Source of the DNA: Cichorium intybus
Lineage: Eukaryota; Streptophyta; Magnoliopsida; Asterales; Asteraceae
Assembly (NCBI GenBank): GCA_023525715.1
Contig: CM042015.1
Span: 91,016,750 to 91,080,749, forward strand
Reading direction: 5' to 3'
DNA length: 64,000 bases
The notes beneath the pieces were generated by a model. That model did no database searches. It worked only from the letters and a program-made list of their open reading frames with translations, and was not told the DNA's origin. Below are positions 42,035 through 57,868 of this stretch, in pieces. The number at the start of each line of letters is the position of its first letter. The first letter of the stretch is position 1. The position numbers were made by a program, and so were the translations under genes.

Positions 42035-42680
42035 TAAGAATAAAAATATTACTAAACTAATATGAAAGTAAAAGAATTCTTATAACAAAAAATAGTAACA
42101 AAAGGAGACACAGAAATAAAAAGCCACGATTTCTCTTTGACTTCGTTGTTACTTGTCAGGGCCGGCCCAATGGGCTGGGCAAGCTGGGCGACCGCCCTGT
42201 GCCCCCAAACGCCAAAGGGCCCCCAAACCATGAAATTCTTTGTTATACCATTTTTTCTCTGTAATATTTGCATAAGAATAAAAATATTACTAAACTAATA
42301 TGAAAGTAAAAGAATTCTTATAACAAAAAATAGTAACAAAAGGAGACACAGAAATAAAAAGCCACGATTTCTCTTTGACTTCGTTGTTACTTGTCAGGGC
42401 CGGCCCAATGGGCTGGGCAAGCTGGGCGACCGCCCTGAGCCCCCAAACGCCAAAGGGCCCCCAAACCATGAAATTCTTTGTTATACCATTTTTTCTCTGT
42501 AATATTTGCATAAGAATAAAAAGATTAGTAAACTAGTATGCAAAGTAAAAGAAATCCTTATAACCACGAAAGGAAATAGAGATTAAAAGAAAAAGCATGC
42601 CATAGTTTCCTTTTTGACCTGGCTCTTATTTTCTTTCTTTGTTTTACCATATTTTCTCCATAATATTTGGATGGGTCATT
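42035..42680. repeat. 238-bp tandem duplication plus a third, shorter unit
   Basis: Units start at 42035, 42273 and 42511. The first two are 238 bp and by eye differ at one base (CCCTGTGCCC against CCCTGAGCCC). The third is diverged and lacks the CAGGGCCGGCCC...GGGCCCCCAAACC insert of about 75 bp. The two 73-codon minus-strand frames here are copies of each other and not genes. Confidence 0.93.
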
Positions 42681-47120
<4,440 letters not shown>

Positions 47121-47290
47121 ATAAATTACCTATAAATATATTGCATTTCGTACAAAACATATTATATTGCAAATAGTCAAAAACGAATTACCTCTAATTT
47201 ATAAAAAGTTTCGAAATAAAACGAACTAGATAGCATAAAATTTTAATATATAAATATAATAAAAAGGAATTTACTTATTTTTTAAAGGGT

Positions 47291-47530
47291 TAATCACGAA
47301 AAAAAGCACTATAATTTGCCAAAAGTTCGGTTTAACCACCAATTTTTAAAAGATTTGGAAAAAACCATCAATTTTTGGTAAAAAGTTTCATCGAAGCCAT
47401 TATTACCGGTTCTTCCGGTTATAATGGTTGGACTAAAATATTTTCTAAAAATAGATGATTTATTAGAACAAACGAAAAATTAATGGTTAAATCAGAAACA
47501 ATGATGAAATATAGTGCTTTTTTCGTAATT
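47291..47530. mobile_element. Foldback MITE, copy A
   Basis: Ends TAATCACGAAAAAAAGCACT and the matching AGTGCTTTTTTCGTAATT, with further inverted symmetry (AACCACCAATTTTT against AAAAATTAATGGTTAAA) and a central ACCGGTTCTTCCGGT palindrome. No coding capacity. Confidence 0.75.
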
Positions 47531-47573
47531 ATATAAAATAAAGTGTAAACATTATATATGACTAATTACGAAA

Positions 47574-47800
47574 AAAGCACTATATTTTGCCAAAAGTTCC
47601 GTTTAACCACCAATTTTTAAGATTCGGAAAAACCATTATTTTATGGAAAAAATTTCATTGAAGCCATTGTTACCGGCTTCTTCAGGTCATAGTGGTCGGG
47701 TTGAATTTTTTTTCAAAAAATTGGTGGTTTTATTATAACAAATAAAAATTTGATGGTTAAACCAGAAAAAGTTCTAAAATATAGTGTTTTTTTCGTAATT
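47574..47800. mobile_element. Foldback MITE, copy B
   Basis: Same family as copy A, 43 bp further on and in the same orientation. Ends AATTACGAAAAAAGCACTAT and ATAGTGTTTTTTTCGTAATT. Confidence 0.75.
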
Positions 47801-48025
47801 TGCCATTTTTTAAAAACAATCTTTTAATTTAAATGAAGTTTTAAAATGTTAAAAAGAAAAGTATTTATTAAAGATTAAAGCAATGTAATTCTGTTATATA
47901 TCATTACATTCCCTAAATGAATGAAAAAAATGTTAATGAACTAAATGAGTAATGAACTTGGGTGTTTGTCCATATTTAGCTAATCATGTTCTTTTTGTAC
48001 ACATTTGACCAATGTACTTGTTTGA

Positions 48026-48086
48026 CATGTTCATAATAATGTAATATTACTTAAAATACCGGTAATATTACCTTATTATGAACATG
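48026..48086. repeat. 25-bp inverted repeat (hairpin)
   Basis: Arms 48026-48050 and 48062-48086 pair with one mismatch around an 11-base loop; each arm is CATGTTCATAATAA plus GTAATATTAC. Probably the core of a small foldback element. Confidence 0.8.
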
Positions 48087-48290
48087 TAATATTACTAAAC
48101 ATGATCTTTTTCATTCCATCGCAATGCTCAATTCCATTCGATCTTCAATTACCGTGTATCAAATGTTACTTAATATTTTTATGCTTTTAAGCTAAATCTT
48201 AAGTCGAATCACATTCTATATAGCCTTTATCTAATATGAATAAATGCAAAGAGTTTTTAAGTCCTAAATTGTTCATTCACGTGAAATCTT

Positions 48291-49290
48291 TTGAACAGGA
48301 AGTGCTTTTTTGTTCTTTTTTTTATGACTTTCATATTGGCATAATAAAAGGAAGGCTGCCATTTTCTGATTTATACACAATACTTGGTATCAGAGCACCC
48401 GAGTTTCGTTGAAGGGGTGTAAATCGTTTTTGTTAGTAGGAGCCTTTTTTTCTTTACCGGTGGAAGAGGACTCTCGGAAAAGGTTATGGCTGTCACAAGG
48501 AAGACAATAATGGCGATGGTACTTGCAAAAGAAGGAAGTTCGATGTCGTATCAAGTTCCGGTTTTGACCCAACGAATATCCAGTGTGGGTAGTCAAAGTC
48601 AAGTTGATTTTGGACGCACACGAATATGGGAGACGGTTGCACCGAGGGCGTCAGGTGAAGAATCAAATCCAAGGAAGTCGAAACAAGCTCTTGCTTTTTT
48701 GTTTCAAGCGATACCTGAAGACATGGTATTGGAAATGGCGAGTTACACCGATCAAAAAAAAAAGTGTGGGATGGGCTGAAGATACCGATATTTGGGAGTG
48801 AATCGAGTGAGAACGTCTCGACTAGCAACCTTAAAAAGGAACCGTTGATGACTTTGCGACCAAATTGACAGTTTTAGCCTCAAAGACAAGGAGTCTTGGT
48901 TATAAGCTTGAAGAAGTGGATTTGGTGAAGATGTTGCTTGATTTGATGCCTAAGTCTTTCCTCCAAATCGTGGCTTCAATAGAGCAATGTTTCGAGTTGG
49001 ATTCGATATTATTTGACGAGACCGTTGGTAGATTGAAGGCATACGAGGAGCATATAAAAGGAACGGAGAAAACGGAGGATTGTTGACTAGTCAAGAAAAA
49101 CCACATTGTTGTAAACATTGCAGGGGTGGAGGATCGAATTTCAGGATGAATTTGGACGTGGGCAGGGAGAGGTCGTGGGTCTAGGAAGAAGAACCGGCGT
49201 TTGAACAGGAAGTGCTTTTTTGTTATTTCTTTTTTTCTGTCTTTTATATTGGCATAATAAAAGGAAGGCTGCCATTTTCTGATTTATACT
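48291..49290 (+). mobile_element. Miniature LTR element with gag only (TRIM / TR-GAG-like)
   Basis: Direct repeats of about 90 bp (48291-48379 and 49201-49290), starting TTGAACAGGAAGTGCTTTTT and ending CTGATTTATAC, flank an interior of about 820 bp. The primer site TGGTATCAGAGCACC begins at 48387, close behind the left repeat. The interior holds only a decayed gag (below). Small LTRs, an initiator-Met primer site and no pol fit terminal-repeat retrotransposons that keep only gag. Exact LTR ends and a target duplication are not resolved. Confidence 0.7.
48486..49086 (+). pseudogene. Copia-type gag (UBN2) in the miniature LTR element
   Basis: First frame from 48486 contains KSKQALAFLFQAIPEDMVLE, typical of plant copia Gag (NKQALAFLYQAIPED). 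A frame change in an A-run near 48757 is followed in another frame by YLGVNRVRTSRLATLKR, then from about 48841 by DDFATKLTVLASKTRSLG, LVKMLLDLMPKSFLQIVA and VGRLKAYEEH, ending at TGA. The domain order is complete but the reading frame is broken at least twice. No zinc knuckle is seen. Confidence 0.75.
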
Positions 49291-50970
49291 CGATAAATAA
49301 AAAGTTTAGCTCTTTTAGATATGATATAATAAACACGGTGTAATTGAAAGGTTCTATATTTGACATCAAAATGTAGCTTTTCAATTTAATATAGATAGAA
49401 TACATTTCGAAGTTGAATTTCAGGACACTTCAAACCCAGAAAAACAACGTATTTCTTACACAGACTGATCAAACCTCATATAGGCGTTTCATCAAACAGT
49501 TGGAATGCATGTATGCAAAACGAGTAGTTCACCACAAAAAATAATCAAAACTTCTCAGATTCATGCGATTGAATATACTAGTCAAAACCAACAAATCTTT
49601 CTTCACAATTATGCTATTAATAGATTCATTTAAGCAACTTGTGACAAACTGTAAACTTTCCTATAGTTTTGTACAAGAAATATAAATCATTAGCCTGTAT
49701 GAAGTTCTCGTACAAGAGAACCAATCGACGGAGCTGATATCGGAAAGATGTATGGTGGATTGTAAGACGGTGGCGAAAATGAGATGCCGGAGCTTGGAGA
49801 GAGCGAGAGAGAGAGAGAGAGAGAGAGAGTCAAAGCGTTTAAGGCGTATACAGTAGTTTAAGCCCCTTTACCCGATTTGAATATTTGAATCCATTCAAAA
49901 TTGGACCTATTCATCTGAAAATTTTCGGATATTGATATTGAGCCCAAATTCGGTCCAATAGCCCAGAAACTTGAATTTAAGTGCAACAGAAACGCCTATC
50001 TCTTACTCAAAATGGTCCCACAAGGGTCCTACACGATTTATTTGCTTCTAGTGAATTTTCTGATAGAGTAATGATTCTGTGAAAGATAAGATTACAGATG
50101 TATGGGTCATTCCAGAAACAGAATGCCAGGTCTAATCTAACATACAGTAAATTCTGCAAATAGTCAATATGATTTGGTTTTAGTTTAATTTTAGATAAGT
50201 TGATATGATGTGTCGTTGTGGTTTAAATTTTTTTTTTTATTTCAATTGTGTTCTCTAGTGTTGGAGTGATGTCGGTACTGGTGTTGGAACTGGACCAAAC
50301 GAGTACCAAACCTAAAAGTATCGAGACCGAAATAAGGATTTTCTAGAAGTAGAATACCTAATTGATATCTAGTACTGACCTATGGTACTGTATAGGTATT
50401 TCGGTGCAAATCCCACTCTAGTACCGATTTTGCAAGTAAAGTACTCATGTGTAGGGCTATTTAACTCGGACTATAGTTATCGAAGCAATGGATTCTTGAG
50501 CCTAGCAATTATAGAAAAGAATATGTAGGTAGAAGAATGAGCCCAATACAAGATCACATGAGAGTGTCATGAGTGTTCAAAGTTGATGAAAAGTTATGCA
50601 TAGGTCTGATAAGAAAAAAATGATCTAAGTCTTGAAAATTTAAGTTTTCAATTACTAATATTTAGTGTTATGTGACTCGGGCTATACTTATCAAAATCAG
50701 TTAATTTGTGAGCTTAACATGTAGCCAAGACAGAAAAGAAGAAAAAAAGAAACATGAAGAAGAATAAAAGAGTTATAATGGTCAAAGTATGATCGTTCCA
50801 AATATCGCTTTTATCCGAAATTGCGGTTACCGGACCATATAGTAATAGAAAATGGGAAAACCGAGTACCAGACCGATGCAACATAAATGATAACGGTTTG
50901 GTTTGGTGCTCACCGTATTTTTATCATTTTATGAGAAAATTGAATCTATATTCTAGTTTAATTATGTCAG
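49291..50970. other. No recognised gene
   Basis: Mostly noncoding. It holds a short (GA)n tract (49806-49829) in higher-GC DNA resembling a promoter or 5' untranslated region, and 'ggtaccggtacc'-like words around 50270-50440. No domain found on either strand. Confidence 0.35.
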
Positions 50971-50975
50971 AACCA

Positions 50976-51000
50976 CCCCCCCCCCCCCCCCCCCCCCCCC
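50976..51000. repeat. Poly-C tract, 25 bp
   Basis: Homopolymer C followed by GGGTTCC. The proline-rich frame across it is an artefact. A G-run of similar length lies at 53426-53446, with the Harbinger transposase between. Confidence 0.95.
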
Positions 51001-51840
51001 GGGTTCCAACTCTCTCTCTCCCATCCCACGTCACCTCTACCCATCGTCTTCTTCACTCCTCCCTCCACACCTTTGTTTTTCCTCTCTTTCAACACTGTAC
51101 CGCACCACACCACCCTATCTCCTCCCCCTCTCTATCTTTCCATCGCTTTTATCAATCTCAAATCGAGATAAAAGAAGAAGGAAGAAATGCCATCGATAGT
51201 TCGGTATGTCTTTGTGCAATTTATGTATGTGACTTGCATTTAATATCAATATCGTTTGTTTTGCTGATAAAAAACATTAAACTCAAATATTTTTGTATTA
51301 CTAATCACTTTATTTAGTACGAAGTTTATTAGTGATGATAATTATAATAATGATCAACAAATTAGCACATCAAATATACATCGGATTATGGATTCATACG
51401 AGATGCTGATAACCCCCATCCCTTTTTGCGCCACTTGTCTCATTGTCACTGGTCAGTGGTTTTTTTCCCACCCACATAGATTTTTTGGGCAAAACTTTAT
51501 TTCTTTAAAATAAAATGAAACCCGAATTTCTTAGGCCCTCAGGAGTGGGTTCTTGATAGATCTCATTTTTTGTCTGCCACATCAGTATCTGGTCAGCACC
51601 TCTCACTTCTTTCCTCACCTATGGAAATGATCATCTCTTACTACCTCCAATTTCGTCTCACTTTTTAATTTAAAAACTAAATTTAAAATACAATAAAAGT
51701 AATAATTTCAAAATAAAATATTTCATTAAAATAGATAATTTAAAACAGAAAATTACATTAAAATTAAAACCTATTTTTTTTAAAAACATTAAAATCAAAA
51801 TAACATAGAAATTACATCATTTAAAAAAAAAATACTAGCG
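51001..51840. other. Noncoding DNA next to the Harbinger transposase
   Basis: CT-rich to about 51180, then AT-rich. Probably partly transposon flank or terminal region. No paired inverted terminus could be fixed. Confidence 0.3.
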
Positions 51841-53163
51841 TCACTTCCATTCTTCCTCCTCGACATCGGGCACCGGCGTCGGATGAACTCTAGCCCGATA
51901 TATATGTTCGACCAAATCCACACGAAGGTTGTTATGAATTTCTTTGCTTTGCACTTCTTTTCCGTTTTCTATATATTCCGGCGTACCAATTGGTATCGGC
52001 TCGTACGTTGATACAATTTCGTTCGGATCATACCTACATATCGCTCTCCCATCATCCTCCAAAATCATATTACGTAATATGATGCATGCATACATAAAGT
52101 CTCGTATTCTCCTCGGATCCCAAGCCCGTGTCGGGTATTTGATGTTGTGAAAGTGCTGTCGAAGAACTCCAAACGCTCGCTCCACATCCTTCCTAGCCGC
52201 TTCTTGTGCGACCTTGAATATTTGATGCTTTGGATCCATTGGACATGTGAATGACTTCACAAACACGGAATAATCCTGATATATTCCATCGGCTAGATGA
52301 TACCCGTGTTTGTAGTGCGTTCCGTTGACCTGAAATGGACAAAAAGGGGCAACGCCTCTACAAATGTCATTAAATATAGGCGATTGGTCGAGAACGTTCA
52401 GGTCGTTGTTTGCACCCGCAACACCAAAAAGCGCATGCCAAATCCATAAATCATGGGACGCCACTGCCTCGAGGATTATGGAAGGGTGTCGATGATCACT
52501 TTGTGTAAATTGGCCATGCCATGCATTAGGACAAACAACCCACTCCCAATGCATACAATCAATGCTCCTAAGCATTTCTGGAAAATCATGTTTGCTTTCG
52601 TGTGCGGCATACAATGTTTGAATGTCGTTGAACGTTGGTTTACGCAAATAACATTTGTCATAAACATGGATGATAGTGTTTGCAAACTCGTAAACATTTT
52701 TCCGAACGATCCTCTCCGACATCTTAAAATACTCATCTCATAAATCAAATGTCGTGTCGGTTGCTATTTGACGTATCGCATCAGAACATTTTTGTTCCGG
52801 CATGAAATCTCTTTTACCTTTTACATCATGTTGCAATTGGAAAACTGGATTGACTTTGCTCAAATCAAGAACTATACGCAAGAAAAGTGGCTTGTTCATC
52901 CGACGCCATAGCTGAAACTAGTACGCCAACGAGTGTTCCGCTAAATAATCGCGTACAAGGAGATCGTGTGCATCTTCACGATCTCTGTTTATTGTAGCCC
53001 ATCTCGTGAACCTACATGCATTTTCGGAACTTTGTGCAGTGTCCGCTATTAACTCGGCAATTTCGCGGACAAGTGCCGCAACTTGCAAAATGGATTCTAG
53101 CAACCAAGTCTCGGCTTCAGACGAGGATGACGAATCGAATAACAGCTCGAATCATGGATCCAT
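51841..53163 (-). pseudogene. PIF/Harbinger DDE transposase (ALP1-like), three stops
   Basis: One minus-strand frame from ATG 53163 to the stop at 51841, about 440 codons. It holds the plant Harbinger nuclease: LLVRDYLAEHS; LRKPT; LRSIDCMHWEW (first D); HRHPSIILEAVASHDLWIWH; GVAGANNDLNVLDQSPIFND (second D); YHLADGIYQDYSVFVKS; and AARKDVERAFGVLRQHF (catalytic E). All three acidic residues are present. Stops are the fourth codon (TGA), a TAG near 52918 and a TGA near 52740. There is no frameshift, so inactivation is fairly recent. The partner Myb-like protein of Harbinger elements was not seen in the window, so even an intact copy would need it from elsewhere. Confidence 0.93.
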
Positions 53164-53201
53164 TTGTATTTTTATTTGTGGTGTAGTTTAAAATGATGTG
53201 A

Positions 53202-53305
<104 letters not shown>

Positions 53306-53425
53306 AACTAAAGCAATTTTTTTTAAAATATGTAACGGCTTTGTAGCCATTGGCCAACGTTCACAATGCATTTGTCGCACGACGCCTCCAACTCGCATGA
53401 GCTCTTATATGCGACGTCGCCGCAT

Positions 53426-53446
53426 GGGGGGGGGGGGGGGGGGGGG
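53426..53446. repeat. Poly-G tract, 21 bp
   Basis: Homopolymer in a locally CG-rich segment ('gcgacgtcgccgcatg' before, 'cgtgttccccgcggcgtcg' after), possibly the end of the Harbinger element. Confidence 0.93.
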
Positions 53447-53519
53447 CGTGTTCCCCGCGGCGTCGCACCTCGTCGCAGCCCACATCGGGCTCCAAACCGG
53501 ACGACCTTAAAATTTGTTT

Positions 53520-54043
53520 CTTTATGAAATGAATATAGTCATGCCAATTTGAAAAGAAAATTTTGTTTATTTATTTTTCAAACACAAAAACAAATTTGTT
53601 CAAATATCATGAAAACTTAAAAAAAGTCTTCCACTAACTGTATTAGTGAGACTTCAAAAGAGAATATTTTTAAAAATAATTTTCCAATAGTTCACACTTT
53701 AATTTGAAGAAATATGATATAGCATGGTGCTAAAATAATTTTCAATGTAAGACCCTTTAAATGAGATATCCACATACACAAATGTCGCACTAGAGAAAAT
53801 TTATTTAAGATGGCCGTTGGTAGCCTGTTTAAGTTCAAAACTTTGTTATGAGCTATATAACTACTCACTTGTACCCTTTTTAAAAGTCAAATCCAATTAC
53901 AGATAGAAAACCATGTTTAAACCTTCCTCTTTGATATAGTCTTACTTTTATCTGTAATTACAACACGATGATGCGGCTGATGCCCAATCCTTTACCAGGC
54001 TTGCAATTCAATGCTCGGAGCTACCAAAATTAAATGGCATGTC
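53520..54043. other. Upstream region of GDSL copy 2
   Basis: AT-rich noncoding DNA leading to the TATA box. No element recognised. Confidence 0.35.
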
Positions 54044-54050
54044 TATAAAA
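54044..54050 (+). promoter_or_regulatory. TATA box of GDSL copy 2
   Basis: TATAAAA in the context TGTCTATAAAA, the same as before GDSL gene 1. Confidence 0.55.
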
Positions 54051-55570
54051 TCGATGGAGATATCTGTATATGGAACACATCCCAATCACATTTTTCGTTC
54101 TATCTAAAAAAATATTCTTGATGTATTTTCATCGACTGAAAATTAAACATATAACCGTTAATCCAATAATAGTGATGTTCCTGTTCACGGCTGTGGTCAC
54201 ATGTAATGCACGTGCCTTGGGTAGTGCCCAGAAGCTTAGGATCCTTGCAGCCAAGTATAATGTCACATCCTTGCTGGTGTTTGGTGATTCGGGTGTTGAT
54301 CCTGGTAATAACAACCATCTTCCAAACACATGGCATAAAGGCAACTTCCTGCCTTACGGGAAAGATTTCGGTCATTCCAAACCAACGGGAAGGTTCACCA
54401 ATGGCAGACTCTCCACTGATTTCGTTGGTAACTTTTGATATAATTTTAAAAATGCATGACTGAATCACCAAATAAACATGCACTGATTGTTGTTGAAGGT
54501 GCCATGTACTATTAATAAGTTTTGTAAGCTAATCTCCTTTGCTGAATCCTGCATTGGTGACTTGTTAGTTTGTGTGTGAGCAGCTACAGCTTTAGGTTAC
54601 AGAAAAATAATCAAAGCATATTTGGATCGTAACCTGATGGAAGAAGATCTGTTACATAGTGTTCGTTTTGCATCAGGTGGTTCTGGTTATGATGATTTCA
54701 CAGCAAATATCACTGTAAGTGGCATGCTTTGACATTTAAAGCTAGACATGGAAGTTTCCTTTGTTTTTTATGGACATATATGTTGATTTGGTGATAACGT
54801 GTCTTTTAATAAGTGAAAATAGTGATAGCAAAAAAGCTTATAGAGCTTAGTTAAACAAAAATTGTCAAATAGACAAAATGTTGCTGAAAGTAAGTTAATT
54901 AATACATAGAATTTCTTAAATTGTTTTAATGTAAAATCTTAATGCAATATAGGCACAGAACTTGCAAATTCTACTAGATACAAAAAGTTTGAAACGTAAT
55001 GTTTATTTAATATATTGTTGATATACTTATTAGACAAATTTTAATTTAAAATATAAAACAAAAATACACTTGCTTCTACTTAAATAATATTATCATTCTA
55101 GTAATCCTTGAGATAAACTTTTCAATTACATCTTCATAAACAATGTTATTCAATAGGTTGTTCTCAATAGCCATCAATGTCAATCCATTAATTCGTTCTT
55201 CTATCATGATAGTTCGTAAGTAGGACTTCAATAACTTCAAATTAGAAGCTTTTCTTTCAGCATATGTAACAGTAATAGGAATGGTCAATAATATTTATAT
55301 GCTATAGTTGTATTAGAAAAACAACAAACTCTTTTTAAAAAATTTTAAAATATCAAAAGTTAGTTATCTTTTTCTGTTCAATAGCACAATTTGAACCTCC
55401 TATAGGCCGGACCTGGATTTGTACATGTAAATCATATAGGTTATCATTTATCACATAATATAGTATTAATATAGATCTCAAAGAGATTTATAGCATTTGA
55501 GTGATATAAGACGTTTCAATAACAATATGATTTTTTGGGGAAAGCATCTGAAATGATATAAATTTACGCA

Positions 55571-55572
<2 letters not shown>

Positions 55573-55667
<95 letters not shown>
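55573..55667. repeat. (TA)n microsatellite, segment 1 of a tract split three times
   Basis: About 95 bp TA, ended at 55667 by the Helitron. Confidence 0.97.
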
Positions 55668-55668
<1 letters not shown>

Positions 55669-56212
55669 TAGTTGTAAGACCCGTGTATTACACGGGATGA
55701 TGTAAAAAAAATTATTAAATATTAATAATTACAAATAACAAGTAGAAGTCGTAAGGAGTCAAAGGGTAGTGTTTTAGTCCAGTTGTGCAAGCTTCATTCT
55801 TTCTTTATGCGGATACAACACTTGGTTATATGATGATATTTGAACATAACAATCTTATGATGGAAATTCATAGGGCATAGCAGTTGATTGAAGATTGGAG
55901 GTTTTTTCTGCTATTAGAAAAGATAGAGCATATCTCAGTTAATTAATTTTTATATAATTATTCTATTACCATCAGGGGCAAATTTGTCATTTTACATGAG
56001 ATAGGGATCAAAACTGTTATGAAAAGTGAAAACATCAAATAAAGACCGTAATTCAAAAAAAAAAAACACCTAAACACAAGGCCTTATTTGACCCTAATGT
56101 AAAATCATCTTTAATTGTTTTAATTTTGAAAGAATTCTTATTGATTTCCATCTTCAAAAAGTAATTCCTTTGACCCGATAAAAAAAATAAAGATGAAACT
56201 TAATAATGTACC

Positions 56213-56615
56213 TCCAGCAGCAACGAAGTTTCTAAACATGGGCAACTATATGTTTCCCATAAGTATATTTCTTTAATGCATTCAAATGAACTTTAATACA
56301 ATTAAGAATCAGTTCAAGTTGTTGATCATCACATGTTTCCAGAACCTTCTGAACAACGTAATATGCCTATTGATCCTTCATCATCACCTAACATGACAAA
56401 ACACCCACAAATAAATATAAAAATGAATTTAAGGCACCATTTTAACGCTTGTTTAAATTTTTATAGTTACACGAACCAGGAGTGGTTCATTTTCGTCAGT
56501 GGAGTCTAGCATCTCGGTGACCAGGATCTGGCTTTGCTCAGGTGTACCGAAAGTCAAACACTTTTCAACAACATTTTTGTTGACTCATTTGAACTATTGG
56601 ACCAGTTAATTGATT
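56213..56615 (-). pseudogene. Pumilio (PUF) RNA-binding protein, captured exon fragments
   Basis: Upper exon (56478 to about 56615) encodes ELTG.IVQMSQQ, then after a small deletion NVVEKCLTFGTPEQSQILV and TEMLDSTDENEPLL, followed by a GT donor. Lower exon (56213-56387), after an AG acceptor, encodes MMKDQ, stop, AYYVVQKVLETCDDQQLELI and IKVHLNALKKYTYGKHIVA, then a stop where family members have EKL. These are the seventh and eighth repeats of the Pumilio homology domain of plant APUM1-like proteins, joined by an intron at the expected place. Stops and the deletion mean it makes no protein. Confidence 0.9.
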
Positions 56616-57490
56616 TATAGTAAATGTTCGTTCATGTGGCTTTCCGCGATCCAGTACATGCTATAAAAATCAATAAAATCCAAGTTAATAAGATTAACTT
56701 GCTATTTGAGCTAATTAATTAATCACATACCTGTACAACATAGATATATCAAACGTTTGGAATGTAAATACTAAATACATCTAAGAATTTATCGAACACG
56801 GGGTCAGAAGTGAATTACGAGTCGGACCAATCTGTGAATCGAGCGAAGGAGTGCCCTTCTCCTTAGTCAAATTGGCAATACGAACTTATTGATTTTTTTT
56901 TCTATAAACACATTTAAAAAGCCTTAATTGATTTTTTTTCTTCTTTGAAACTATATATAAACATATATTACTGGAAGCCTATTTCAGACTAAAATTTGTT
57001 GATAAAGTAAATTTTATTTTTTCAAAATAGAGTTTTTATAAGATAAACAATTTTTACAGAAAATACAATCAAAATCAACTTATTTATAGGTAAATTAGTA
57101 AAACCTACCATCTATAACATCATTGATAGATAATAAGCCTTTTTTGCAAAAACAAAGTTTTTATAGGATATAAAAATTATTTAGGGATCATAAACAATAT
57201 CAACATAAACTTTTGGGATTTAGATAGGATATTTTAGTACTCATTTGTGAGATTTTCTAAATTCCAAAGAAATTAAATTTCATACTAATTACAACCCAGC
57301 GCCAAAGTGGAACGGAATTGAATTCCGATTCCGACTAAATCCCACAAACCAATTACCCTCAAGTCCTATTCACAGGAAGGACAGTATCATACTTAATATA
57401 TTCATCTAAAAACATGGTCAACATAAAGTTCCTACAAAAATCAAACATACTCAGGGACTTAATTAATAGGTAAATTACTCTAACACTTAC

Positions 57491-57868
57491 CTTGAAAATA
57501 CAACCTTGGTGTTTTATATCTCTTGGATCCCCATCTCGATCAACCACGTCAAAAGTGATCATAATAGGGACTTTTGCTGCTGACTGTAAAGGGATTCCAC
57601 TATTGACCTGAATACCCCTGTCAAGCTTATTAGGAGCTGTAGGTAGATAACAATCATTTCCAGGCAACTGAATTTTTTCCAACTCCCTGTACTCATCATT
57701 TATAAGATTAATGACCAATAACATTCATACTATATAGAAACAACAGAAAGATACCTCTTAATGCCAGCTCTCCTTTCTTCTTTTGGAAGTGGATAGAGAG
57801 CACCTGTTATAGATGTGACTCGGGCGAAATACTTCACGTGCCTCGAGGCTAACCTTGAATCCAAATTC
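57491..57868 (-). pseudogene. Phosphatidylinositol 4-kinase alpha, captured exon fragments
   Basis: Upper segment (57755 to about 57868) reads NLDSRLASRHVKYFARVTSI, TGALYPLPKEERRAGIKR and ends at a GT donor. Lower exon (57491-57686), after an AG acceptor, reads ELEKIQLPGNDCYLPTAPNK, LDRGIQVNSGIPLQSAAKVP, IMITFDVVDRDGDPRDIKHQ, GCIFK, then a GTAAG donor. This is the start of the PI4K-alpha catalytic domain; codon phase across the intron is preserved (split Arg). The exon itself has no stop. Downstream kinase-loop exons are absent. Confidence 0.92.

Noticed and set aside
42052..42511. Two nearly identical 73-codon minus-strand frames
   Set aside because: Explained by the 238-bp tandem duplication; no domain.
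50898..51317. 139-codon proline-rich frame
   Set aside because: Created by a 25-bp C-run; the rest has no domain.
55076..55288. 70-codon minus-strand frame in intron 2 of GDSL copy 2
   Set aside because: Slightly reminiscent of a dimerisation-region fragment of hAT-type transposases, but too short and without diagnostic residues.
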